DNA from: Desulfonema limicola
GTDB lineage: Bacteria; Desulfobacterota; Desulfobacteria; Desulfobacterales; Desulfosalsimonadaceae
Direction of reading: 5' to 3'
DNA length: 6,916 bases
Assembly (NCBI GenBank): GCA_020722245.1
Contig: DYLE01000131.1
Location: 1-6,916 of the forward strand
Part shown: positions 1 through 6,073 of the stretch, one piece after another
Numbering within the stretch: the stretch's first letter is position 1
Layout of the letters: each line of letters starts with the position of its first letter
Notes under the pieces: generated by a model
Database searches by the model: none
Told to the model about the DNA's origin: nothing
What the model saw: only the letters and a program-made list of their open reading frames with translations
Translations under genes and position numbers: made by a program

Positions 1-1
1 C

Positions 2-2242
2 TATATTACCATGGTTGATGCACCCGAGGCCAGCCCGTTTCATATTATCTATTTTCAGGCGGATAAAACCATCCTTGAATACACGGCCATGAAAGACCTG
101 TTTGAATCCAAAGGAGTCACGCCGGACAAGGAAGTCGCGGCCTATTGCACTGCCGGCATCCGGAGCGCCTATGCCTATTTCATCTGCCGACTCATGGGCT
201 ATGCGAACGTGACCAATTACGATGCTTCCATCTGGAACTGGGCCGCGGCTGATCCCGCGACCTATCCCATGGACAAGATGGCAAACTATCAGGCGCTGGT
301 GCATCCAGCCTGGCTGGATGACCTGATCAAGGGCAAGAATCCCGCGACGTATCCGGGTAATGGGTATGTCATCCTCTACACATCGTATGAGCCCCGCTAC
401 AGTGAAAACCGAACGGATTATGTCGGAACCGTCTATGAAACAGGCCACATCCCCGGCGCGATTTTCATGGACACCTACAGTATCGAAAACGGCCCGAATT
501 CGGAATATGGCGATGGCTATCAGTTTCCCGAGGAAGGCAATGTCAAACCCATTCCCGAACTTCAGGAATTTTTCGGCGGTCTGGGTATATCCAAAGATAA
601 AACCGTCATTGTTTATGCGGATGACGATATTTCCATGATGACCGCCGGACGAACGGCCTGGGCTTTGCTTCTTGCGGGCGTGGATGATGTGCGGCTGCTG
701 AACGGCAATTACGATGCCTGGGTTGCCTATGGCGGTGAAATCGAGACAACGCCCAACATGCCGACGCCTGTTGACTTTGGCGGCGGTGCTGGTAATCCAA
801 GGTTCCTTGCGAATACGGAGGATGTCTATGCGGTGATCGACGGCACCAATGCCGATGCCGTGATTGTGGATGACCGGGAATGGGCGGAATTTGTTGGTTC
901 ATCCAATTCCTATTACCACTACTTCGAGGAATACGGCCGCATCCCTACTGCCCAGTGGGCCGGTGACTGGACCGAATTGGTGAGCAGTGATTATCAGTTT
1001 CTCAAACCCTATACGGAAGTTGAAGATCACTGGACGTCTTCCGGTTTCACCAAAGACAAAACCATGATTTTCTATTGCGGCACGGGTTGGCGTTCCGGTC
1101 TAACAACTTTTTATGCCTATCTTATGGGATGGCCGGCAGCCAACTATGACGGCGGCTGGTTTGAATGGTCCTATTATGATAACCCGAGGGAAACCGGTCA
1201 TATGGACAAGCTGGTCAACGCTAAATGGCTGAAAGACATGATGGATAACAACAATGGCGGCAAGCCCTATGCCATTATCGAAACCGGCTGGGGCCCGGCC
1301 AGCGATTCATATAACGACGGTCATGTTCCCGAAGCCATCTGGGTGAACACCGATGAAATCGAATATGACTGCTTTAATCCCCGCAATGACTGGCCCGTGG
1401 ACGCGGGTGAGCCAGCCTGCTGGGACCGCAGCACCACCGAAGAAGAGGACGCTGCCAAGGGGCTTGGCCCGGATGACGCCCTGCCGCGAGGCTGGTGGGA
1501 TATCTATCCCGACCAGTATCTGCTGCCCGCCATTGCCTATATGGGCATTGACAAGAATACTACGGTGGTGGTGTATGGCGATGACCCAACGGCTGCGGCC
1601 CGTGTGCTGTGGACCCTAATATACGCCGGCGTGGAGAATGTCCGGTTCCTGGATGGCGGCAAAACTGCGTGGACAAAAGCAGGTTATGAATTGGAAACCA
1701 TTGCGGCTGTCCGCAAGCCCGTGGCTGCTTTTGATCCGGATGATCCCGACCGAACAACCGCTATCCATCCCGAATACAAGGTCGATATTCCCTTTGTGCG
1801 GGATGTCGTGGGTGGGGTGATAGCCGATGCCGTGATGGTCGACATCCGAACCTGGGATGAATATATCGGCGCGACCGCTCCCTACAGTTATATTCCCACC
1901 AGCGGCCGTGTTCCCGGCGCAGTTTGGGGAAAAGCCGGCACCGGCACTTCTGGAATGGAAGATTATCTCAATGCCGACGGTACCTTGGCTCCGGAAAAAA
2001 TCTATTCCTACTGGAATTCCATCGGTCTGACCACGGACAAGCATTTAAGCTTTTACTGCGGCACGGGCTGGCGATCCAGCCCGGCCTGGTTTTTTGCTTA
2101 CATGATAGGTTATCCGGAAATCAGCAATTTTGACGATTCCTGGTTCAAATGGAGCATGGGGCCCGGCTCCGCTTATAATGGCGACAGCCCGATCTTGAAT
2201 CCCATCGTGGATCAGAATCCAGATCTACCAAAGGCTGAATAA
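2..2242 (+). CDS. Multi-domain rhodanese (sulfurtransferase-like) protein, 5' end outside window
   Basis: This is a chain of rhodanese domains resembling tandem thiosulfate/3-mercaptopyruvate sulfurtransferases, which move sulfane sulfur through a cysteine persulfide. Residue numbers count from the first ATG in the window, at position 11. The frame is open upstream of it and the first domain starts mid-fold, so that ATG is probably not the true start. Five domains are visible. D1 (to about residue 86, partial) has C46 in a CTAGIRS loop. D2 (about 95-250) has Y-A-D-D at 202-205 where the cysteine should be. D3 (about 262-395) has C356 in CGTGWRS. D4 (about 398-567) has Y-G-D-D at 522-525. D5 (about 586-716) has C683 in CGTGWRS. 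An inactive domain followed by an active one is the usual order in two-domain sulfurtransferases; here it repeats with a period of about 310-327 residues. The sequence is acidic and rich in Trp and Tyr. Any signal peptide would lie upstream, so location is unknown. Sulfur donor and acceptor cannot be told from sequence. The family call is secure; the physiological role is not. Confidence 0.92.
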   Translation, partial: YITMVDAPEASPFHIIYFQADKTILEYTAMKDLFESKGVTPDKEVAAYCTAGIRSAYAYFICRLMGYANVTNYDASIWNWAAADPATYPMDKMANYQALVHPAWLDDLIKGKNPATYPGNGYVILYTSYEPRYSENRTDYVGTVYETGHIPGAIFMDTYSIENGPNSEYGDGYQFPEEGNVKPIPELQEFFGGLGISKDKTVIVYADDDISMMTAGRTAWALLLAGVDDVRLLNGNYDAWVAYGGEIETTPNMPTPVDFGGGAGNPRFLANTEDVYAVIDGTNADAVIVDDREWAEFVGSSNSYYHYFEEYGRIPTAQWAGDWTELVSSDYQFLKPYTEVEDHWTSSGFTKDKTMIFYCGTGWRSGLTTFYAYLMGWPAANYDGGWFEWSYYDNPRETGHMDKLVNAKWLKDMMDNNNGGKPYAIIETGWGPASDSYNDGHVPEAIWVNTDEIEYDCFNPRNDWPVDAGEPACWDRSTTEEEDAAKGLGPDDALPRGWWDIYPDQYLLPAIAYMGIDKNTTVVVYGDDPTAAARVLWTLIYAGVENVRFLDGGKTAWTKAGYELETIAAVRKPVAAFDPDDPDRTTAIHPEYKVDIPFVRDVVGGVIADAVMVDIRTWDEYIGATAPYSYIPTSGRVPGAVWGKAGTGTSGMEDYLNADGTLAPEKIYSYWNSIGLTTDKHLSFYCGTGWRSSPAWFFAYMIGYPEISNFDDSWFKWSMGPGSAYNGDSPILNPIVDQNPDLPKAE

Positions 2243-2276
2243 ACATCGGTGATTGTGATCGCATCGACTGAACAGA

Positions 2277-2309
2277 TCGACAGGCCGTTCAACATGAACG
2301 GCCTGTCGA
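2277..2309 (+). terminator. Hairpin terminator after the rhodanese gene
   Basis: A perfect 14-bp inverted repeat (2277-2290 with 2296-2309) closes a 5-nt loop, AACAT, and begins 35 nt after the rhodanese stop codon. The tract after it, AG-TTTATAAA, is only weakly T-rich. It may be a weak intrinsic terminator or a structure that stabilises the 3' end. The genes beyond it lie on the opposite strand, which suits a transcript end here. Confidence 0.65.
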
Positions 2310-2389
2310 GTTTATAAAGAGACGGATACCCACCAGCATTATCCAATATCTGAAAATTTTTTTATGAAGCGGTCCGTTGCGTCTATAGA

Positions 2390-2766
2390 TCACACCTTAA
2401 AGGAGACATTCGGCAGCCGCAAGGGGACCAGTTCCAGAATAAACAGGCCGGTTAATAAAAAAATGGGGCCGATGATTTGATACCTATGCGCCTGAAGAAA
2501 ATTGGATACCCCCGGAATAAAAATCAGCCCCGTGACAATAAGGATGCTGATGATCATAAAGGACAAAATCCGACCCACGGTATAGGCCAGGGCGGCAAAT
2601 ATCGTTGCATACGGTGAATTGATCTGCTTTCCGTTCCAATATGGTAGTAGCCGCAATATTGGTGGCCATGGGACAGGGGCTGATGGAAGTCAAGATGCCC
2701 AGCCAGACAACGGACAGGATTAACCTTATCGGCCGCGCCCCCCAAAATCATCCAGAGCCCCTCCAC
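2390..2766 (-). pseudogene. Decayed CcdA/DsbD-like membrane permease (ArsG-type), frameshifted and truncated
   Basis: Three consecutive minus-strand frames read as one membrane protein. The first frame, from GTG at 2766, gives VEGLWMILGG followed by AADKVNP. Near 2715-2735 the match moves to a second frame, with LSVVWLGILTSISPCPMATN and the conserved SPCP cysteine (codon 2673-2675). Near 2628-2630 it moves to a third frame, with INSPYATIFAALAYTVGR and two hydrophobic helices, ending in a TGA at 2390-2392. Removing one base from the TTT at 2628-2630 would join the last two frames as ERKQINSPYA, in keeping with the R-K-x-x-x-S-P pattern I recall for the family. The SPCP-xATNIAA signature matches CcdA/DsbD-like permeases of the type annotated as ArsG. 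Intact members are, from memory, around 230 residues with six helices, so the C-terminal half is missing. Sequencing error could explain one shift but not the truncation. A working short protein from the last frame alone (TTG at 2656, 88 residues) is unlikely. Confidence 0.7.
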
Positions 2767-2838
2767 AATATAAAATGCCCGTTAAAACTTGACACACAAG
2801 CTGGTTTAGCGATAAATCAAACCATCGAAAGGAAGTTC

Positions 2839-2869
2839 TTATCCATATATCATTTATCCATATCCATAA
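2839..2869. repeat. Short AT-rich direct repeat downstream of the pabB-pabC fusion gene
   Basis: TTATCCATAT occurs at 2839-2848 and again at 2854-2863, and TATCCATA is repeated in part at 2861-2868. The repeat lies just beyond the stop codon of the pabB-pabC fusion. It may be low-complexity sequence without function. No intrinsic terminator for the p-aminobenzoate operon is evident between 2767 and 2877. Confidence 0.35.
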
Positions 2870-2877
2870 ACAGGTTG

Positions 2878-5106
2878 TTAAAAGACGGCTTTTCTGATCC
2901 GCGCGCAAAGATCAGATGGTCTTCCCACAGGGGTTTGATCAAGGCTCAGCACGGGAACCGCGCCGATCAGGGAGTTGGTTAAAATCACCTCGTCCGCCGA
3001 AAACAGGTCCCTGGGCATCAGTTTTTGATGGACAAGCCGGTACCCCCGGCGGGTCAGGCGGGCGATCACCTGCTGCTCCATGATGCCGGCAAGGCAATGC
3101 GCGGATTTCGGGCGGATCAGGTGTTTTCCTTTGATCATCAGAAGGTTTGCGGTGTTTGTTTCAGAGATGCTTCCGTCCGGGTTTAAAATCATCGCCTCGT
3201 CCGCACCCTTTTGCTGGGCCCATCGGCCGGCAAGAAAATAATATAGATAATTTAAAGTCTTATGATCGGCCAAAGGGGTCTGGCGGGGATGAGGGTAGGT
3301 GGCGAGATCAAGCCCGCCCTTTTCTCGAATGGCCGGCCGCATTGCATAGGGCTTTGCCGTAACCACCAGGCTGTGGCGGCAGGGGCAAACCCCGGCTTCT
3401 CCGTAAGCAGCCATGATCTTGACCGCGGCCGTTTGGTCAAGCAGATTGTTTTTTTCAAGGACCTGGCCGATCACCTCGTTCCAGGTGATGTCCGGAACCG
3501 GGGTCTGAAACAGATTCTTCCAGGCGTCGTAAAACCGTTGAATATGCGCCTTCAGGTAGGCGGGCCTTCCCCGGTGCACCCGAAGGGTTTCAAAAAAGCC
3601 AAAACCATACTGAAATCCCAAATCTCCAATGGGAATTTTGGCCTGGGGTTTTGGAACAAGGGCGCCGTTTAACCATACAAATTCTTTTGCCCCAGCTTCA
3701 GGGGTTGAGGTTTTTAGGGCTTCCAGCAGGGACCGGGCCTTATGAAGGGTCTCGTCATACTCGTCTCCCGGGTTCGAATCAAACACCACACCGCCGCCTG
3801 CGGAGAAAAATATTTTGTTGTGATAAATGGTCGCGGTGCGGATGGCGATGGACAGGTCCAGGGTGTCGTGAAAACCGATATACCCGATGGAGCCGGTATA
3901 GACATGCCGCGAAACAGGTTCCAGCTCGTCGATGATTTCCATGGCCCGGATGCGCGGGCACCCGGTGATGGAACCTCCCGGAAAGGTCGCCAAAAGCAGG
4001 TCCGCGGTATCCTTTTGCGGCTGCAACACACCCTTGACCACGGAGACCAGGTGGAAGACGTTTTTATAGGGTTCCAAACGCTTATGTTCGGCCACATGCA
4101 CGCTTCCGGCCCGGCACACCCGGCCCAGATCGTTTCGCATCAGGTCCACGATCATGGAAAGCTCCGCCGCGTCCTTTTGGCTCTGTTTAAGCGCCTGACC
4201 CAGGGTCTTGTCCTGTTTTTTTGTCCTACCCCTGGGCCGGGTGCCTTTGATGGGCCGGGTTTCCACCTCGCTTTGCCGCCTTAACAGAAACCGCTCCGGC
4301 GATGTGGAGACGATATAATGGTCGCCCGCATGAACATAGGCGTAAAACGGGGCCGGCGCGGCATGGTAGAGCTGTTTGAAAAAGGCATAGGGGTTTCCGG
4401 AAAAATCCGTTTCAAACCGCTGGGACAGGTTCACCTGATAGATATGCCCGGAAACAATGTAATCCTTGATCCGGGAGACCGCCTCCAGATAGGCCGGCCG
4501 GGTAAAGGAGGATGAAAAACCGGTGGATCCGCCGCTGAAAAAGGAATCCTTGGCCGGGGGCGTCTTGATCATGGATTGAAATCGCCCAAGGGTTTTCTTC
4601 AACGATTGACCGTTCCGCAGGGGTATGCACAACCGGGTATTTTGGGCGATCTTATCGTGTACGACCACCACCGAAGGCGCAAACAGGCAGATCTGGGGCA
4701 GGCCCAGGTCATCCACAACGGTGCGGGGAAGTTTTTCAATATAATCCTTTAAATCATAGGAGAGGTATCCGAAAAGGCCGGCCCCCACGGGTATGGACGG
4801 GTCGTCAAACCCCAGGGCGTACCCCCGGATCAGCCGCCGCAGCGCCTCAAACGGATTGAAGGCCCAGCGCATCGTCCGCCTTCCCGCGGTGAGCACCTGC
4901 TGGCATCCACGGGATTTTAAGGTAAGCCAGGGAAACGCGGCAAGGATATGGTACCGGGCGCTGTCAAGCTCACCGCCGCTCATCAGCACTACTGTGCCCG
5001 GCAGATTCGAAAACCGGGACGCAAAATCGATAATCGGCTCGTTTAAAACCAGGGGTTCGATATGGATGTTTTCAAGCCGGCCGGTAATTTTTTTTAAATT
5101 GCGCAC
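2878..5106 (-). CDS. pabB-pabC: Fused aminodeoxychorismate synthase component I / aminodeoxychorismate lyase (PabB-PabC)
   Basis: This 742-residue cytoplasmic fusion carries two successive steps of p-aminobenzoate synthesis for folate. The PabB half (about 1-467) aminates chorismate to 4-amino-4-deoxychorismate with ammonia from PabA. Its N-terminal region (about 20-165) is followed by the chorismate-binding domain (about 205-465), with SPERFL at 269-274, PIKGTRPRG at 285-293, DLMRNDLGR at 321-329 and GGSITGCPR at 377-385. K287 in PIKGT is the lysine typical of PabB; anthranilate synthase has alanine there. This decides between PabB and TrpE. The PabC half (about 475-735) is a fold-type IV PLP enzyme that releases pyruvate to give p-aminobenzoate. 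It shows GDLGFQYGFGFFETLR at 494-509, the likely PLP lysine K616 in DHKTLNY, and SISETNTANL at 646-655. The start is GTG, chosen because a strong ribosome binding site stands 7 nt before it. It follows pabA by 13 nt, as an operon. No frame break or missing key residue was seen. Confidence 0.95.
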   Translation of the reverse strand: MRNLKKITGRLENIHIEPLVLNEPIIDFASRFSNLPGTVVLMSGGELDSARYHILAAFPWLTLKSRGCQQVLTAGRRTMRWAFNPFEALRRLIRGYALGFDDPSIPVGAGLFGYLSYDLKDYIEKLPRTVVDDLGLPQICLFAPSVVVVHDKIAQNTRLCIPLRNGQSLKKTLGRFQSMIKTPPAKDSFFSGGSTGFSSSFTRPAYLEAVSRIKDYIVSGHIYQVNLSQRFETDFSGNPYAFFKQLYHAAPAPFYAYVHAGDHYIVSTSPERFLLRRQSEVETRPIKGTRPRGRTKKQDKTLGQALKQSQKDAAELSMIVDLMRNDLGRVCRAGSVHVAEHKRLEPYKNVFHLVSVVKGVLQPQKDTADLLLATFPGGSITGCPRIRAMEIIDELEPVSRHVYTGSIGYIGFHDTLDLSIAIRTATIYHNKIFFSAGGGVVFDSNPGDEYDETLHKARSLLEALKTSTPEAGAKEFVWLNGALVPKPQAKIPIGDLGFQYGFGFFETLRVHRGRPAYLKAHIQRFYDAWKNLFQTPVPDITWNEVIGQVLEKNNLLDQTAAVKIMAAYGEAGVCPCRHSLVVTAKPYAMRPAIREKGGLDLATYPHPRQTPLADHKTLNYLYYFLAGRWAQQKGADEAMILNPDGSISETNTANLLMIKGKHLIRPKSAHCLAGIMEQQVIARLTRRGYRLVHQKLMPRDLFSADEVILTNSLIGAVPVLSLDQTPVGRPSDLCARIRKAVF

Positions 5107-5121
5107 GCCCAGGCCTCCTTT
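5107..5121 (-). promoter_or_regulatory. Ribosome binding site of the pabB-pabC fusion gene, overlapping the pabA stop
   Basis: On the minus strand AAAGGAGG (5121 to 5114) is followed by a 7-nt spacer and GTG at 5106. This near-perfect Shine-Dalgarno sequence fixes the GTG start. Its first two bases are part of the pabA TAA stop (5122-5120), so ribosomes finishing pabA stop on the next gene's binding site. That arrangement favours coupled translation of the two subunits. Confidence 0.85.
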
Positions 5122-5725
5122 ATCCGCAACGCTTCACGCGTTTTGACGGTTTTTTAAGCGGCCCCTGCTTTAAAAAATTTTCAATCAAAACAAACCCGTA
5201 TTGGGTCATGAAGCTTTCCGGATGAAACTGCACCCCGAAAACCGCCCGCCTTAAATCATGCAGCCCCATGATGACCCCGTCGTCGCTTCGGGCTGTGACC
5301 TCAAGCCCGGTGTTTTTGGGGTCCACCATGAGCGAATGATACCGGGCCGCGGTAAACGGCGAGGGGATGCCCTTAAAGATCCCCTCCTGATGATGGTGAA
5401 TCCGGCTGGTTTTTCCGTGAACCGGTATCGGCGCGTTTACAGTGGACCCGCCCATGGCCTCGTTGATGCACTGCATGCCCAGGCACACCCCCAGAATCGG
5501 CACATGGCCGGCAAAGGATGAGACCACCTGGGTGGAGATCCCTGCATGGGCGGGGTCCTTGGGACCCGGAGAAATTAAAATGTAATCTATGCCCATGCGG
5601 GCGATGCGGTCGATGCTGATTCTATCGCTTCGAAAGACCTCAATCTCCAGGTCATAGAGCATCAGCATCTGGACCAGGTTATGGGTAAACGAATCATAGT
5701 TGTCGATGACCAAAAGGGTTGCCAA
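5120..5725 (-). CDS. pabA: Aminodeoxychorismate synthase component II, glutamine amidotransferase (PabA)
   Basis: This 201-residue class I glutamine amidotransferase hydrolyses glutamine and passes ammonia to the PabB half of the adjacent fusion. The sequence opens with LLVIDNYDSFTHNLVQ at residues 4-19, the usual start of PabA/TrpG proteins. The catalytic triad is visible: C81 in GVCLGMQ, then H168 and E170 in QFHPES. ISPGP at 51-55 is also typical. TrpG and PabA cannot be told apart by sequence alone, and one protein can serve both pathways; the PabA call rests on its place beside pabB-pabC. The start chosen is TTG at 5725, because GAGGAGA lies 5 nt upstream and the protein then begins where the family begins. 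The same frame stays open upstream to an ATG at 5932, which would add 69 residues unlike the family. The C-terminal tail is lysine- and arginine-rich (KKPSKRVKR). Confidence 0.93.
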   Translation of the reverse strand: MATLLVIDNYDSFTHNLVQMLMLYDLEIEVFRSDRISIDRIARMGIDYILISPGPKDPAHAGISTQVVSSFAGHVPILGVCLGMQCINEAMGGSTVNAPIPVHGKTSRIHHHQEGIFKGIPSPFTAARYHSLMVDPKNTGLEVTARSDDGVIMGLHDLRRAVFGVQFHPESFMTQYGFVLIENFLKQGPLKKPSKRVKRCG

Positions 5726-5737
5726 TTGAGTCTCCTC
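5726..5737 (-). promoter_or_regulatory. Ribosome binding site of pabA (TTG start)
   Basis: On the minus strand GAGGAGA (5737 to 5731) is followed by CTCAA and TTG at 5725. It begins on the base after the nine-T run of the upstream hairpin. Ribosome loading and transcription termination would therefore act on touching RNA segments. Confidence 0.75.
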
Positions 5738-5775
5738 AAAAAAAAACGCCGCCCGGGTGAGTCTGGGTGGCGTTT
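5738..5775 (-). terminator. Intrinsic terminator/attenuator hairpin directly before pabA
   Basis: Read on the minus strand, AAACGCCACCC (5775 to 5765) pairs with GGGCGGCGTTT (5754 to 5744), with one A-C mismatch and a 10-nt loop. The T-run is nine long (5746 to 5738) and its first three bases belong to the stem. This is a textbook intrinsic terminator, yet it stands immediately upstream of the pabA ribosome binding site, with no gene before it on that strand within the window that it would need to end. The natural reading is an attenuator in the pabA leader. I found no leader peptide rich in one amino acid and no T-box motif, so the signal is unknown. Confidence 0.7.
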
Positions 5776-5869
5776 GCCTATTGCATAACTCAGTTTGATT
5801 GAATCCTATTTTATTGGCTGATTCATACACCCCATTGCTCGAAAAGTAAAACCTGTTTTTGATTCTTTT

Positions 5870-5911
5870 AAAAAACCGCCCGGTGTAAAATCCAATACAG
5901 GTTTTAGGCGG
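5870..5911 (-). terminator. Second terminator-like hairpin further upstream in the pabA leader
   Basis: On the minus strand CCGCC (5911 to 5907) pairs with GGCGG (5880 to 5876), and inside it TAAAACC pairs with GG-A-TTTTA around a TGTATT loop, leaving a CACCG bulge. A six-T run follows (5875 to 5870). It is weaker than the hairpin at 5738-5775. Its 3' arm, CACCGGGCGG then T-run, resembles that hairpin's CACCCGGGCGGCG then T-run. The two could form a tandem or alternative pair, if transcription starts upstream of 5911. Confidence 0.45.
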
Positions 5912-5925
5912 ATTTTGGGTTTTTA

Positions 5926-5954
5926 TTGACATGACGCCTGACTCCCGCTTAACT
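5926..5954 (+). promoter_or_regulatory. Candidate sigma-70-type promoter for the DHH phosphoesterase gene
   Basis: TTGACA at 5926-5931 is a perfect -35 box. After 17 nt comes TTAACT at 5949-5954, which matches the -10 consensus at three of six positions, including the last T. It would give a leader of roughly 110 nt before the ATG at 6074. The weak -10 lies inside the palindrome at 5948-5960. No equally good promoter for pabA was found on the other strand. Confidence 0.4.
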
Positions 5955-5960
5955 GTTAAG
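5948..5960. promoter_or_regulatory. Palindrome, possible operator between the divergent genes
   Basis: CTTAAC-T-GTTAAG is a perfect 6-bp inverted repeat with a 1-nt centre. It overlaps the candidate -10 box and lies between the two divergent genes, where a dimeric repressor site would be expected. A repeat this short can arise by chance, and no regulator is encoded in the window. Confidence 0.35.
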
Positions 5961-5968
5961 GTTCTTTT

Positions 5969-6024
5969 AGCGCCCGACGCGATGCCGACCTGCCGGCATG
6001 GGCGCCCATAACGGGGCGGGCGTT
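5969..6024 (+). other. GC-rich structured leader upstream of the DHH phosphoesterase gene
   Basis: Several inverted repeats nest here. CGCCCG (5971-5976) can pair with CGGGCG (6017-6022). ATGCCG (5982-5987) can pair with CGGCAT (5994-5999). ATGGGCGCCCAT (5998-6009) is itself palindromic. CGCCC (6003-6007) can pair with GGGCG (6014-6018), which excludes full pairing of the outer stem. The following sequence is T-rich (TTTAGTTTT). It could be a folded 5' leader or a set of DNA-binding sites. It matches no riboswitch consensus that I recognise. Confidence 0.4.
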
Positions 6025-6056
6025 TAGTTTTAAAGGTTTTTTACAGGATGATTTTT

Positions 6057-6063
6057 GGGGGAG
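6057..6063 (+). promoter_or_regulatory. Ribosome binding site of the DHH phosphoesterase gene
   Basis: GGGGGAG stands 10 nt before the ATG at 6074, slightly long but usable spacing. There is no other in-frame ATG nearby upstream, which supports this start. Confidence 0.55.
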
Positions 6064-6073
6064 ACCAAAAGGC

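Larger units (their letters stand above)
5726..5932 (-). other. Open in-frame stretch upstream of the pabA start
   Basis: From ATG at 5932 the pabA frame has no stop for 69 codons before the TTG start. A possible Shine-Dalgarno GGGAG lies 9 nt before that ATG. The encoded peptide (beginning MSIKTQNPPK) resembles no family I know, and its last part reads through the attenuator T-run as Phe codons. By rough calculation, chance openness of this length is a few percent per frame. It is probably untranslated leader; a translated extension cannot be excluded. Confidence 0.3.

Noticed and set aside
1616..2044. A 142-codon open frame on the minus strand
   Set aside because: It is antisense to the fourth and fifth rhodanese domains and has no recognisable motif.
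2789..2816. TTGACA followed after 16 nt by GATAAA on the plus strand
   Set aside because: It resembles a promoter but would transcribe only antisense to the pabB-pabC fusion gene. No plus-strand gene follows it, so it is most likely chance.
2641..2982. A 113-codon open frame on the plus strand
   Set aside because: It overlaps the permease remnant and the end of the pabB-pabC fusion gene, and shows no domain or convincing ribosome binding site.
3742..4284. A 180-codon open frame on the plus strand
   Set aside because: It is antisense to the PabB half of the fusion, where catalytic motifs are intact on the minus strand.
5744..5775. T-box or amino-acid leader peptide control of pabA
   Set aside because: The T-box core sequence is absent. 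The only short separate frame in the leader on the minus strand (MGCMNQPIK) has no run of Trp or Phe codons, so classical ribosome-stalling attenuation is not supported.
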